In this document: piece after piece, positions 9,384-18,783 of the stretch | Position numbering within the stretch: the first letter of the stretch is position 1 | Layout: every line of letters starts with the position of its first letter | From: Rattus norvegicus | Taxonomy: Eukaryota; Chordata; Mammalia; Rodentia; Muridae | Reading direction: 5' to 3' | Length of the DNA: 64,000 nucleotides | NCBI RefSeq assembly: GCF_036323735.1 | Contig: NC_086024.1 | Coordinates: forward strand, 59,458,424 to 59,522,423 | Notes under the pieces: model-generated | What the model was told of the DNA's origin: nothing | What the model saw: the letters and a program-made list of their open reading frames with translations, nothing else | The model's database searches: none | Position numbers and translations under genes: made by a program

Positions 9384-11960
9384 CTAAGCCATAGGTGTTT
9401 TGTTCAGGAAATTTTTTCCAGTGCCCATGTGTTCCAGATGCTTACCTAGTTTTTCTTCTATTAGTTTGAGTGTATCAGGTTTGATGTGGAGGTCCCTGAT
9501 CCACTTGGACTTAAGCTTTGTACAGGGTGATAAGCATGGATCAATCTGCATTCTTCTACATGTTGACCTCCAGTTGAACCAGCACCATTTGCTGAAAATG
9601 CTATCTTTTTTCCATTGGATGGTTTTGGCTCCTTTGTCAAAAATCAAGTGACCATAGGTGTGTGGGTTCATTTCTGGGTCTTCAATTCTATTCCATTGGT
9701 CTATCTGTCTGTCTCTGTACCAATACCATGCAGTTTTTATCACTATTGCTCTGTAATACTGCTTGAGTTCAGGGATAGTGATTCCCCCTGAAGTCCTTTT
9801 ATTGTTGAGGATAGTTTTAGCTATCCTGGGTTTTTTGTTATTCCAGATGAATTTGCAAATTGTTCTGTCTAACTCTTTGAAGAATTGGATGGGTATTTTG
9901 ATGGGGATTGCATTGAATCTGTAGATCGCTTTTGGTAAAATGGCCATTTTTACTATATTAATCCTGCCAATCCATGAGCATGGGAGATCTTTCCATCTTC
10001 TAAGGTCTTCTTCAATTTCTTTCCTCAGTGTCTTGAAGTTCTTATTGTACAGATCTTTTACTTGCTTGGTTAAAGTCACACCGAGGTACTTTATATTATT
10101 TGGGTCTATTATGAAGGGTGTCGTTTCCCTAATTTCTTTCTCGGCTTGTTTCTCTTTTGTGTAGAGGAAGGCTACTGATTTATTTGAGTTAATTTTATAC
10201 CCAGCCACTTTGCTGAAGTTGTTTATCAGCTTTAGTAGTTCTCTGGTGGAACTTTTGGGATCACTTAAATAAACTATCATATCATCTGCAAATAGTGATA
10301 TTTTGACTTCTTCTTCTCCTTTCTGTATCCCCTTGACCTCCTTTTGTTGTCTGATTGCTCTGGCTATAACTTCAAGAACTATATTGAATAAGTAGGGAGA
10401 GAGTGGGCAGCCTTGTCTAGTCCCTGATTTTAGTGGGATTGCTTCAATTTTCTTTCCATTTAGTTTAATGTTAGCAACTGGTTTGCTGTATATGGCTTTT
10501 ACTATGTTTAGGTATGGGCCTTGAATTCCTATTCTTTCCAGCACTTTTATCATGAAGGGGTGTTGAATTTTGTCAAATGCTTTCTCAGCATCTAATGAAA
10601 TGATCATGTGGCTTTGTTCTTTCAGTTTGTTTATATAATGGATCACGTTGATGGTTTTCCGTATAGTAAACCATCCCTGCATGCCTGGGATGAAGCCTAC
10701 TTGATCATTGTGGATGATTGTTTTGATGTGCTCTTGAATTCGGTTTGCCAGAATTTTATTGAGTATTTTTGCGTCGATATTCATAAGGGAAATTGGTCTG
10801 AAGTTCTCTTTCTTTGTTGGGTCTTTGTGTGATTTAGGTATAAGAGTAATTGTGGCTTCATAGAAGGAATTCGGGAGTGATCCATCAGTTTCAATTTTGT
10901 GGAATAGTTTGGATAATATTGGTATGAGGTCTTCTATGAAGGTTTGATAGAATTCTGCACTAAACCCATCTGGACCTGGGCTCTTTTTGGTTGGGAGACC
11001 TTTAATGACTGCTTCTATTTCCTTCGGAGTTATGGGGTTGTTTAACTGGTTTATCTGTTCCTGATTTAACTTCGGTACCTGATATTTGTCTAGGAAATTG
11101 TCCATTTCCTGTAGATTTTCAAGTTTTGTTGAATATAGGCTTTTATAGTAAAATCTGATGATTTTTAGAATTTCCTCTGAATCTGTAGTTATGTCTACCT
11201 TTTCATTTCTGATTTTGTTAATTTGGACACACTCTCTGGGTCCTCTCGTTAGTCTGGCTAAGGGTTTATCTATCTTGTTGATTTTCTCAAAGAACCAACT
11301 TTTGGTTCTGTTGATTCTTTCTATGGTCCTTTTTGTTTCTACTTGGTTGATTTCATCTCTGAGTTTGATTATTTCCTGCCTTCTACTCCTCCTGGGTGTA
11401 TTTGCTTCTTTTTGCTCTAGAGCTTTTAGGTGTGCTGTCAAGCTGCTCACATATGCTCTTTCCTGTTTCTTTCTGCAGGCACACAGCACTATGAGTTTTC
11501 CTCTTAGCACAGCTTTCATTGTGTCCCATAAGTTTGGGTATGTTGTACCTTCATTTTCATTAAATTCTAAAAAGTTTTTAATTTCTTTCTTTATTTCTTC
11601 CTTGACTAGGTTATCATTGAGTAGAGCATTGTTCAATTTCCACGTATATGTGGGCATTCTTCCCTTATTGTTATTGAAGACCAGTTTTAGGCCGTGGTGG
11701 TCTGATAGCACGCATGGGATTATTTCTATCTTTCTGTACCTGTTGAGGCCCGTTTTTTGACCAAGTATATGGTCAATTTTGGAGAAAGTATCATGAGGAG
11801 CTGAGAAGAGGGTATATTCTTTTCCTTTAGGATAGAATGTTCTATAAATATCTGTTAAGTCCATTTGGCTCATGACTTCTCTTAGTCTGTCTATGTCTCT
11901 GTTTAATTTCTGTTTCCATGATCTGTCCATTGATGTGAGTGGGGTGTTGAAATCTCCCAC
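9384..11960 (-). pseudogene. L1 copy A ORF2 (endonuclease C-part and reverse transcriptase)
   Basis: 858 codons open from Met of the endonuclease motif MGDFN. In-frame sequence continues upstream to the deletion junction near 12179. Residues 2-5 GDFN and 86-89 SDHH are endonuclease active-site motifs. The reverse transcriptase core follows: SLDAEKAFD at 455-463, SGTRQGCPLSP at 512-522, and the catalytic FADD at 557-560. The normal ORF2p is about 1,280 residues. Here the N-terminal ~85 residues, including the first metal-binding positions of the endonuclease, are gone. A Tyr codon has become TAG at 9384-9386. The reverse transcriptase core itself looks intact. Confidence 0.96.
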
Positions 11961-12144
11961 TATTATTGTGTGAGGTGCAATGTGTGTTTTGAGCTTTAGT
12001 AAGGTTTCTTTTACGTATGTAGGTGCCCTTGTATTTGGGGCATAGATATTTAGGATTGAGCGTTCATCTTGGTGGATTTTTCCTTTGATGGATATGAAGT
12101 GTCCTTCCTTATCTTTTTTGATGACTTTTAGTTGAAAATTGATT

Positions 12145-12705
12145 TTACTTGATATTAGAATGGCTACTCCAGCTTGCTTCTTCCATCTCTTGTATTCTGT
12201 TGGTGAAGCTTGTATCTACAGCTCCTTGTCTCTTCTTTTGGTTTTCTATATCCAGGGTTGTTTCCATGTGTTCTTTCTTGATTGCTTCTATTTCCATTTT
12301 TAATTCCTTCAACTGTTTGATTGTGTTTTCCTGGAATTCTTTCAGGGATTTTTGTGTCTCCTCTCTATGGGCTTCTACTTGTTTATTTATGTTTTCCTGG
12401 AATTCTTTCAGGGATTTTTGTGTCTCCCCTCTATGGGCTTCTACTTGTTTATTTATGTTTTCCTGGAGTTCTTTCAGGCATTTTTGCGATTCCTCTCTGT
12501 AGGCTTCTACTTGTTCTTTAAGGGAGTTCTTCACGTCTTTCTTGAAGTCCTCCAGCATCATGATCAAATATGATTTTGAAACTAGATCTTGCTTTTCTGG
12601 TGTGTTTGGATATTCCATGTTTGTTTTGATGGGAGAATTGGGCTCCGATGTTGCCATGTAGTCTTGGTTTCTGTTGGTTGGGTTCCTGCGCTTGCCTCTT
12701 GCCAT
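12145..12705 (-). pseudogene. L1 copy A ORF1, N-terminal 176 codons fused to ORF2 out of frame
   Basis: It starts MARGKRRNPTNRNQDYM, the rat L1 ORF1p N-terminus. A long coiled coil follows, with three tandem 22-residue units (...EAHREETQKSLKEFQEN...). It ends at NRIQEMEE, then ten foreign residues and a stop read from ORF2 sequence in the wrong frame. The RNA-recognition and C-terminal domains are absent, so it could not package L1 RNA. The trimerising coiled coil remains. Confidence 0.95.
12319..12522 (-). repeat. 66-bp tandem repeats in L1 copy A ORF1
   Basis: The block TTTTCCTGGA recurs at 12326, 12392 and 12458, exactly 66 bp apart. That is 22 codons, about three coiled-coil heptads. Copy C also has three units (57600, 57666, 57732); copy B has two (33491, 33557). 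This is the ORF1 length-polymorphic region. Confidence 0.95.
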
Positions 12706-13417
12706 CAGATTATCTCTAGTGTTACTTTGTTCTGCTATTTCTGACAGTGGCTAGTCTGTCCTATAAGGCTGTGTGTCAGGAGTGCTGTAGACCTGTTTTC
12801 CTGTTTTCTTTCAGCCAGTTATGGGGACAGAGTGTTCTGCTTTCGGCCGTTAGTTTTTCCTCTCTACAGGTCTTCAGCTGTTCCTGTGGGCCTGTGTCTT
12901 GAGTTCACCAGGCAAGTCACTTGCAGGGGAAAATTTTGTCCTACCTGAGGTTCCGAGGCTCAAGTGTGCTCGTGGGGTACTGCCTAAGTCCTCTCTGTGG
13001 CAGCAGCAATGGAGAAGATCTGTGCTGCTCTTTCCGGGTGCCTCCGTGCACCAGGGTTCCAGATGGCGTTTGGTGTTTTCCTCTGGCGTCTGGATGTGCG
13101 CAGAGTGCAGTCTCTTCTGGTTTCCCAGGCGTGTCTGCCTCTCTGTAGGTTTAGCTCTCCCTCCCATGGGATTTGGGTGCAGAGAACTGTTTATCCGGTC
13201 TGTTTCCTTCAGGTTCCGGCGGTGTCTCAGGCGCAGGGGTCCTGCCGCTCCTGGGCCCTCCCCTACGGGAACCCAGAGGCCTTATACAGTTTCCTCTTGG
13301 GCCAGGGATGTGGGCAGGGGTGGGCAGTGTTGGTGGTCTCCTCCGCTCTGCAGCCTCAGGAGTGCCCACCTGACCAGGCGGTGAGGTCTCTCTCCCACGG
13401 GGTTTGGGAGCAGAGAG
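12706..13417 (-). promoter_or_regulatory. L1 copy A 5' UTR / internal promoter
   Basis: A GC-rich, CpG-containing leader of ~710 bp upstream of the ORF1 ATG, closely matched by copies B (33805-34536) and C (57980-58697). Rat L1 5' UTRs act as internal Pol II promoters without the tandem monomers of mouse L1. It ends at ...GGGAGCAGAGAG beside the TSD, so the copy is essentially 5'-complete. On the opposite strand several frames stay open for 140-190 codons (see findings). Confidence 0.85.
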
Positions 13418-13433
13418 TTGTTATGAGATTTTT
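13418..13433 (+). repeat. Target-site duplication of L1 copy A, right copy
   Basis: Exact match to 7776-7791. Confidence 0.95.
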
Positions 13434-13712
13434 AAGTGTGCAAATGGGTCTTGTTGTCTGTATTTGTTTCTTGTGCCTTTTCCTGGGCACTCTTTCTTCT
13501 GCCTGTTTGTTTTACTATAATATTTCATGCTTCTTCTTATTTTATCTTATTACACTTATTATGTTATAATACTTATTCTACTTTATAAGCCTGCTTTTTT
13601 TTATTGAGAAGCAGAAAGGGAGGAGGAATAGAGAGGAGGCGCTAGTAGGTGTATAGGGAGGGGAAACAGGATATGTTGTGTTAAAATCTATTTTCAATAA
13701 AAATAAAAAAGT
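13434..13712 (+). mobile_element. Old L1 (Lx-type) 3' end, right piece
   Basis: Contains the Lx 3' UTR series GGGTCTTGTTGTCTGTATTT, GCCTGTTTGTTTT and ATTGAGAAGCAGAAAGGGAGG. It then has GAGGGGAAACAGG and an ATCTATTTTCAATAAAAATAAAA tail. Sense orientation. It continues the piece at 7688-7791 across the copy A insertion. Confidence 0.7.
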
Positions 13713-15400
13713 AAAAAGTAAATTCATCATTATAAAAGGGGTTAGAGGGAAGAAAAGGAAGATGTAATTATCTCAATAACACTAAAACAAAAAGGTGTAT
13801 AAAATAGGCAATGATTATATACACAGTATTTATAGCAAATCAAATTTTTTTCAGATAGTGAATTCTATTTTTAATGATTTTCAGTATCTTATTCTTAAAA
13901 TCAATGAGTAACTTATTAAACATATTATACATTTATTAGTATTGAAATACTTTTATTTTAACACTTTTTAGTATAGCACTTTAAGTATAGCAGTGCTATA
14001 CTTAAAGAAAATGAAGTTCATAATTGTATATGTTTTACATGATTGCTAATTATTCATTAAATGAAGAAAAGCAAAATAAAAAGTCTATTTTCTTCCTTAT
14101 GAGGTTAGTTGGGAAAATACTAACACTAATAAATAAATACACACATGTTTATGTGCTGTCAAAATTTTTTTATATTAGTATAGTGGAAAGGTTCATAAAT
14201 AATAGTTTTAAAATCATGTGTGTGTGTGTGTATGTGTTTGTTCTACAGGGTATTGTTTTTGCATGCATGAAAAATGTAAATGTTAAAGGTGTGGGATAGT
14301 GGATTGTGTCAGGAAACTTGGTAAGGAAGAGCGGGTCTGAGACCCTGCCACTTGGATACACACCTAAGAACGTTCGCACTTCAGGTTCTCTGCCATATTC
14401 CTGGCCTGAAACATGTGCCACACTCCCAAAACAGAGTTTTATGACCCTGAGGGTTTAGCCAATAAGCATTTTTCCTGGACATTTCTCCCTGCAAGAGGTA
14501 CTTAATCTCTGGTTCACCTTGAGAGGTGAGCATGCATCCATTTTTCATGATGAACAGTCAACAAACAGTTTGTCTCTTTCATTGAGGACATAAGGAACAT
14601 GGGGAAGGCCTTAGCCTACAGAGTAGCAGCTTAAGTCTCCTGCAGAAGGTCTCTCTGTGTTTCCAGACAACTGCAGCTACCTTCAATGATTAGCTAAATT
14701 GCAGTTTCCATCCCTTCCTCCCCAAACCCCAACAGGCCCTGGGTTAGTTGCAGTCCTCAGCCCACAGATCCTGACTCCGCTCTCCAATTTCCTTTCAACT
14801 CAGCAATGCTTAGATTTCCAGGAGTCTGGGAGCACCTGGTCCCAGGCTTGTCAGGCCCGTGGATCCTGACTTCTCTTTTTGGTTCTCCAGCAGAGACCTG
14901 AGGTCTAGAATTCAGTGAATCACAACTTTGGCCCTTCACATCTTAGACCTGGTCTTCTCACCCCTGGAGTAGTATCTTGGAGCTTCGCTGAAACTTAACA
15001 CCCTACAGTGGCTGTTTGAGATAAGCCACCCCAATAGCTGGGTCCAGCAGCAGTGTAGAATGTGGTTCCACATAAAGGGTCTTTCCATTTATCGAAGAAT
15101 TTGTATTCTGTCCATTTTTCGAGAACTCAAATGAGGGCAATTCAAAAGTAAAGGACAAATTTGTCTAGGGGACAATTTCAGGACAGCTAAGTATCTAGAA
15201 TACTCATTGTTCTCAAGTAGGTCTACTGAGAAAGGAGACAGTTGTGAAATTGAACTTTGGTTAGGAATGGAGTGTGAATATGTTTAAAGTTGCAGGTAGG
15301 AATGGAGGTAAAGAGAAAGAATATATGGTTGTTAAACATTAACAGTGTTGAAGATCAACTGGTCAACCTTGGGCCATTGGCAGCAGTTCACAGTATAAAT
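13713..15400. other. Unrecognised sequence with hairpin and GT tract
   Basis: AT-rich to ~14215, then a GT microsatellite (14216-14240). A more GC-balanced 0.7-kb stretch at 14320-15060 could be an unrecognised LTR or unique DNA. No coding signal. It holds one of a pair of diverged ~50-bp repeats (14242-14291; partner 15964-16013). Confidence 0.35.
13980..14006. repeat. Near-perfect 27-bp palindrome
   Basis: Arms TTTAAGTATAGCA and TGCTATACTTAAA are exact reverse complements around a single G. An upstream partial copy of the arm (GTATAGCAC at 13971-13979) also pairs with 13993-14001. Confidence 0.95.
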
Positions 15401-16435
15401 GAATTTGTCTTATAAGTATGAAGAACTGAGCTCAAATCCACAAAACCTGGGTAAAACTGAACATTTCTGTGTGTGGTTATAACCCCAACATTAGATACCA
15501 ATAACAAATAGATACTGCGAACATTCTATACAGCCATCCTAAAGGAATGGAAAGTTTCTGTTTCAACGAGACAGACTTTTTCCAAAGGCAGTAATTGACA
15601 GGGCCATGGGTGAATTTTTGCTTTGGACTCTGAAGGTGTACATATCCATACTCAAATTCTGTACCAAACACAATAATGTGCGCGCGCACACACACACACA
15701 CAATCAATTTAGTACTCCTCACTAGGAAAGGTTTCCCAATGAAAAGACCACACATATTAAGTGTTCCAGTCTGTCAAAATGCTAATTCTTTTGAAAGTAT
15801 ACTGCTTAAACTAACAATGGTTCTTAACATGATTTGTGTTTTAAAAAAACGATAGAGAGTATTCTTCTATGCTCTTCCACCAAGGCATCCAGAGACAAAC
15901 TATAGTTGTGGTAGGAAGAGACCAGAGTATAACTCAGGTTGGCACTGGGATGTGAAAGTGTCATCTACAGGGTATTAGTTTTGAACGCATGCAAAATCCA
16001 AATGTTAAAGGGTCATGAGGTTTCTGTTAAGATCCCGGAAAGTCCTGAAATTAGATAATATATGGCATTGTAAATTTTCTTATAAAGAAGTGATGACAAG
16101 ATACTATATGAAACTGTGAAGATAAACTTTATATCTGCTTAGACAGTGCTAAGCAAATAGTAGAGCTACCGAAGAGAAACATTACTTGTATTACAGGTAA
16201 CGGACCTGGAAAACTGGGACTACCCAAAACCATTAAGGCTAAATGATTTGATAATAAAACCAGGATACTAGACGTGAAATTTAAAGATTTGCTGTTTGTC
16301 TTGCTCAATTTTGGTTCTGCATTATCCCAAACATTTTTTGATGTGGCCTCATTTCTCAATTTTGAAATGAGATTACTTAATCTGAGCAAACATATATTGA
16401 AAGTATGTAACCTGTACATTTTATTGTTATGTAGG
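15401..16435. other. Unrecognised sequence, possible SINE scrap and CA tract
   Basis: 15403-15480 (GAGCTCAAATCCACAAAACCTGG...) has weak resemblance to a tRNA-type rodent SINE middle. A CG/CA dinucleotide tract lies at 15679-15702. The rest shows no identity. Confidence 0.3.
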
Positions 16436-16439
16436 GGTT

Positions 16440-16625
16440 CACAGTAAAGGAATTTTATTGAATTAAGAAAGTTTAGATTCTGGGAATTTGAACAATTTTG
16501 AAACTGTTAAAAATTGTGGGACTTCTGAAGTTGAACTGTAATATAGTTTACAGTACGAGAAGGCCATGAGTCTGTGGAAGCTACAGTTTAAAAAGATATG
16601 GTTGAATACCAAGTTGAAAACAGGT
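16440..16625 (+). mobile_element. Rodent hAT-like repeat (URR1-type) fragment
   Basis: Degraded forms of a common rodent repeat: 'AAAATTGTGGGACTTCTGAAGTTGAACTG', 'GAAGGCCATGAGTCTGTGG', 'GGTTGAAT'. I associate this with URR1-like non-autonomous hAT elements. The family name is a recollection, not a search result. Confidence 0.4.
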
Positions 16626-16659
16626 AGAATTTTGATAGCTAATAGTCATTATCCATTTG

Positions 16660-17005
16660 GCTGGATTTTACAGTTACCTAGGAAACTAATAAAAAAATCT
16701 GTCTGTGGTAGCTTTTCCAGGGAGTTTTAGTTGAGGAGGAAAAAAATGCATCTTGAATGTGTGTGGCATTATTTATGAGCAAGTATCCCAGATTGATTAT
16801 AAGGTATCGAAGCCTAGCAGCAGTGTTTCCTTGCTTCATGACAATGTACACAATGTGATGGCTACATCATATTGCTGCCACACAATTAGAGTTGATTTTG
16901 CAACAGTGCCTTCTACATGATGATAGACTCTATCCTCAAATGGAACCAATGTTAATGGTTGAGTTTTTCACCAGGCATTTTGTCACAATAATGAAGAATT
17001 AACTT
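16660..17005 (+). mobile_element. Degraded rodent interspersed repeat (MER-like)
   Basis: The motif order matches a frequent rodent repeat: 'TACCTAGGAAACTAAT', '...CATGATGATAGACTCTATCCTCAAA', 'CACCAGGCATTTTGTCACAATAATGA', 'AACTTACACAGG'. Class uncertain. Confidence 0.4.
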
Positions 17006-17009
17006 ACAC

Positions 17010-17405
17010 AGGCCCACCAAAGAAAAGATGTCAATGAGCTGAACTTACCCAAAAAAATCTTGTCTCCTATAGCACTCCTTCACAACATGTTAGTCAGGAC
17101 CACTGATATAAATAAAACTTGCATCTGGGGCATAGCGGAGTGGGAGCAGGCACAAATTCCCACCCATAGAAGAGGATATATTGGCATTTTATTAGTGCTT
17201 GGAGAAGGAAAGTCAGTTTTCTTTAATGGAATGATACTTGATGTACTGATCACACTTCAAGGTAAGCCACACCCCCAAGAGTAGTTGAGCAACAAAAGTA
17301 AGTTCAGTAGTATGAAATGGGGGCAGGGGGAGGAGAAAGAGAGACAGAGACAGAGAAAGACAGAGAAACAGAGAAACAGACAGAGAGATAGAGAGATAGG
17401 CAGAC
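17010..17405 (+). mobile_element. Old L1 3' UTR fragment with GACAGA repeat
   Basis: It shares 'GTCAGTTTTCTTTAATGGAATGA' and '...CCACACCCCCAAGAGTA' with a rodent L1 3' UTR type also seen at 38646 and 48686. A purine-rich GAGACAGAGA tract (17331-17402) follows, typical of its terminus. Confidence 0.5.
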
Positions 17406-17527
17406 ATTGACTTGGAAGCAGAGAGTCAAATATCTATACAAATCAGTCTTTCAGGAATACAAAATGAAATCCCTTTCACCCACTACTTTAAGATGTTTTA
17501 AGCTAAAGAAAATCTTATCTTTTAAGA

Positions 17528-18212
17528 AAGATCTATCCTATATACAGTCACCAAATCCAGGCACGATTGTGGATACCAAGAAGTGCATGTTGACAGGAGC
17601 CTGACATAGCTGTCCCCTGAGAGACGCTGCCAGAACCTGACAAATACAGAGACTGATGCTCACAGCCATCCATTGGACTGAGAACGGGGTCCCCAATGGA
17701 GGAGTTAGAGAAAGAACTGAAGAAGCCGAAGTAGTTTGCAACCTCTTTTTTTTCTTTTTTCTTTTTTCTTTTCTTTTCGGAGCTGGGGACCAAACCCAGG
17801 GCCTTGCGCTTGCTAGGCAAGTGCTCTACCACTGAGCTATATCCCCAACCCCAGGTTTGCAACCTCTTAAGAACAACAATGTCAACCAACCTGATCCTCC
17901 AGAGCTACCGGGGTCTAAACCACCAACCAAAGAGTACACGTGGCGCTACCCTTGGCTCCATCTTCATATTTAGCAGAGGGTGGCCTTGTTGGGCTTCAAT
18001 GGGAGGAGAAGCCCTTGGTCCTGTAAAGGCTTGATGCTTCAATGTAGGGGAATACCAGGGCAGGGAGGTGGGAGGGTGCGGGTGGTGGGTGGAGGAGCAC
18101 CCTCATAGAAGCATGGGGAGGGGGAGGGAATAGGGGTTCTGGAGGTGAAATGGGGGAAAGGGGATAACATTTGAAATGTTAATAAAAAGAAAAAGGTAAA
18201 AAAGAAAGAAAC
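17528..18212 (+). mobile_element. L1 3' UTR fragment, interrupted by an ID element
   Basis: Sense L1 3' UTR marked by 'CAAGAAGTGCATG', 'GAGGAGTTAGAGAAAGAACTGAAG', 'AACAACAATGTCAACCAACC' and 'GTTAATAAAAAGAAAAAGG'. It parallels 37510-38066 and 51640-52300. An ID element with its own 14-bp TSD splits it at 17748-17854, so the ID inserted later. Confidence 0.85.
17748..17854 (-). mobile_element. ID SINE (tRNA-Ala/BC1-derived), antisense
   Basis: The plus strand shows an impure poly(T), then GGAGCTGGGGACCAAACCC (reverse complement of the B box region), then CTACCACTGAGCTATATCCCC (A box region). A TSD GTTTGCAACCTCTT flanks it at 17734-17747 and 17855-17868. ID elements are Pol III-transcribed retroposons mobilised by L1 and are highly amplified in rat. 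Confidence 0.96.
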
Positions 18213-18369
18213 AGTGTCATTAATTTGAATTTATACAATTTTTCCTGCAGCTATAATTTTAATCAGAATAGCCAATTGCTACTCTTTTTCTCTTATGCAT
18301 ATAAAAATCATCCTAAGTTATAAAAATAATGGCAGCTTAAAAATGTTTCTTAGTTTTCACTGTAGTTTA

Positions 18370-18783
18370 TTTGAAATATCCCATTGGTTAGTATATTTAA
18401 ATGCTTGGACCCCACTTATTAGAATGATGAGCAAAGAATTAGCAGGTGTGACTTTGTGGGGGACATGCATTACAGTGAGTTTTGAGGTCTCAAAAGCCCA
18501 AGGCATTCGATTCCAAGTTTTCCCTCTCCCTTTCTCTCTCTCTCTCCCTCTCCCTCTCCCTCTCCACTCCCCCTCCCCCTTCTTTGCTTCATGTTTGTGG
18601 CTTAGACATAATCTCTCAGTTTTAATTTACAACCATATCTATCTGCCTTCTGCTATGCTCTACAACATCATTGTCATGCATTCACTCTCTGAAATGGTTA
18701 AGTCTCTAATAAACTCTTCTACAAGCTCCCTTGGTCATTATATTTTGTCATGGTAATAATTAATATCAAATAACTAGGACATT
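18370..18783 (+). mobile_element. Rodent hAT-like repeat (URR1-type)
   Basis: The typical order is preserved: 'TTTAAATGCTTGGACCCC', 'GAATTAGCAGGTGTGAC', 'GTTTTGAGGTCTCAAAAGCCCA', an internal CT-rich tract (18515-18583), a 'TAATAAACTCTTCT...CCTTGGTCAT' segment and 'AACTAGGACA' at the end. Non-coding DNA-transposon relic; the family name is from memory. Confidence 0.55.

Larger units (their letters stand above)
7792..13417 (-). mobile_element. Young rat LINE-1 copy A, 5'-complete but internally deleted
   Basis: An antisense L1_Rn-type element bounded by a 16-bp TSD. Reading the minus strand: ~710-bp GC-rich 5' UTR (13417-12706), ORF1 N-terminus (12705-~12180), a direct jump into the ORF2 endonuclease domain, ORF2 (~12179-8566), a 3' UTR with a G-rich polypurine tract (~7995-7920), and an atypical 3' end. 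The ORF1 C-terminus, the inter-ORF region and roughly the first 85 ORF2 codons are missing. The same junction occurs in copy C. The 3' end differs from copies B and C. A nonsense change and a frameshift in ORF2 make it non-autonomous. Confidence 0.97.

Noticed and set aside
11158..11760. 200-aa and 189-aa (56466-57035) plus-strand frames rich in Leu/Phe, looking like membrane proteins
   Set aside because: They are exact antisense shadows of L1 ORF2, and the Leu/Phe/Ser richness comes from reverse-reading its A-rich coding strand.
12140..12230. Splicing as origin of the ORF1/ORF2 junction (spliced integrated L1)
   Set aside because: Copy B shows that the sequence after the ORF1 breakpoint is AGAGAATC, not GT, so no canonical donor exists there.
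12319..12522. CRISPR-like or satellite array
   Set aside because: The 66-bp direct repeats are adjacent without spacers and encode a coiled coil within L1 ORF1.
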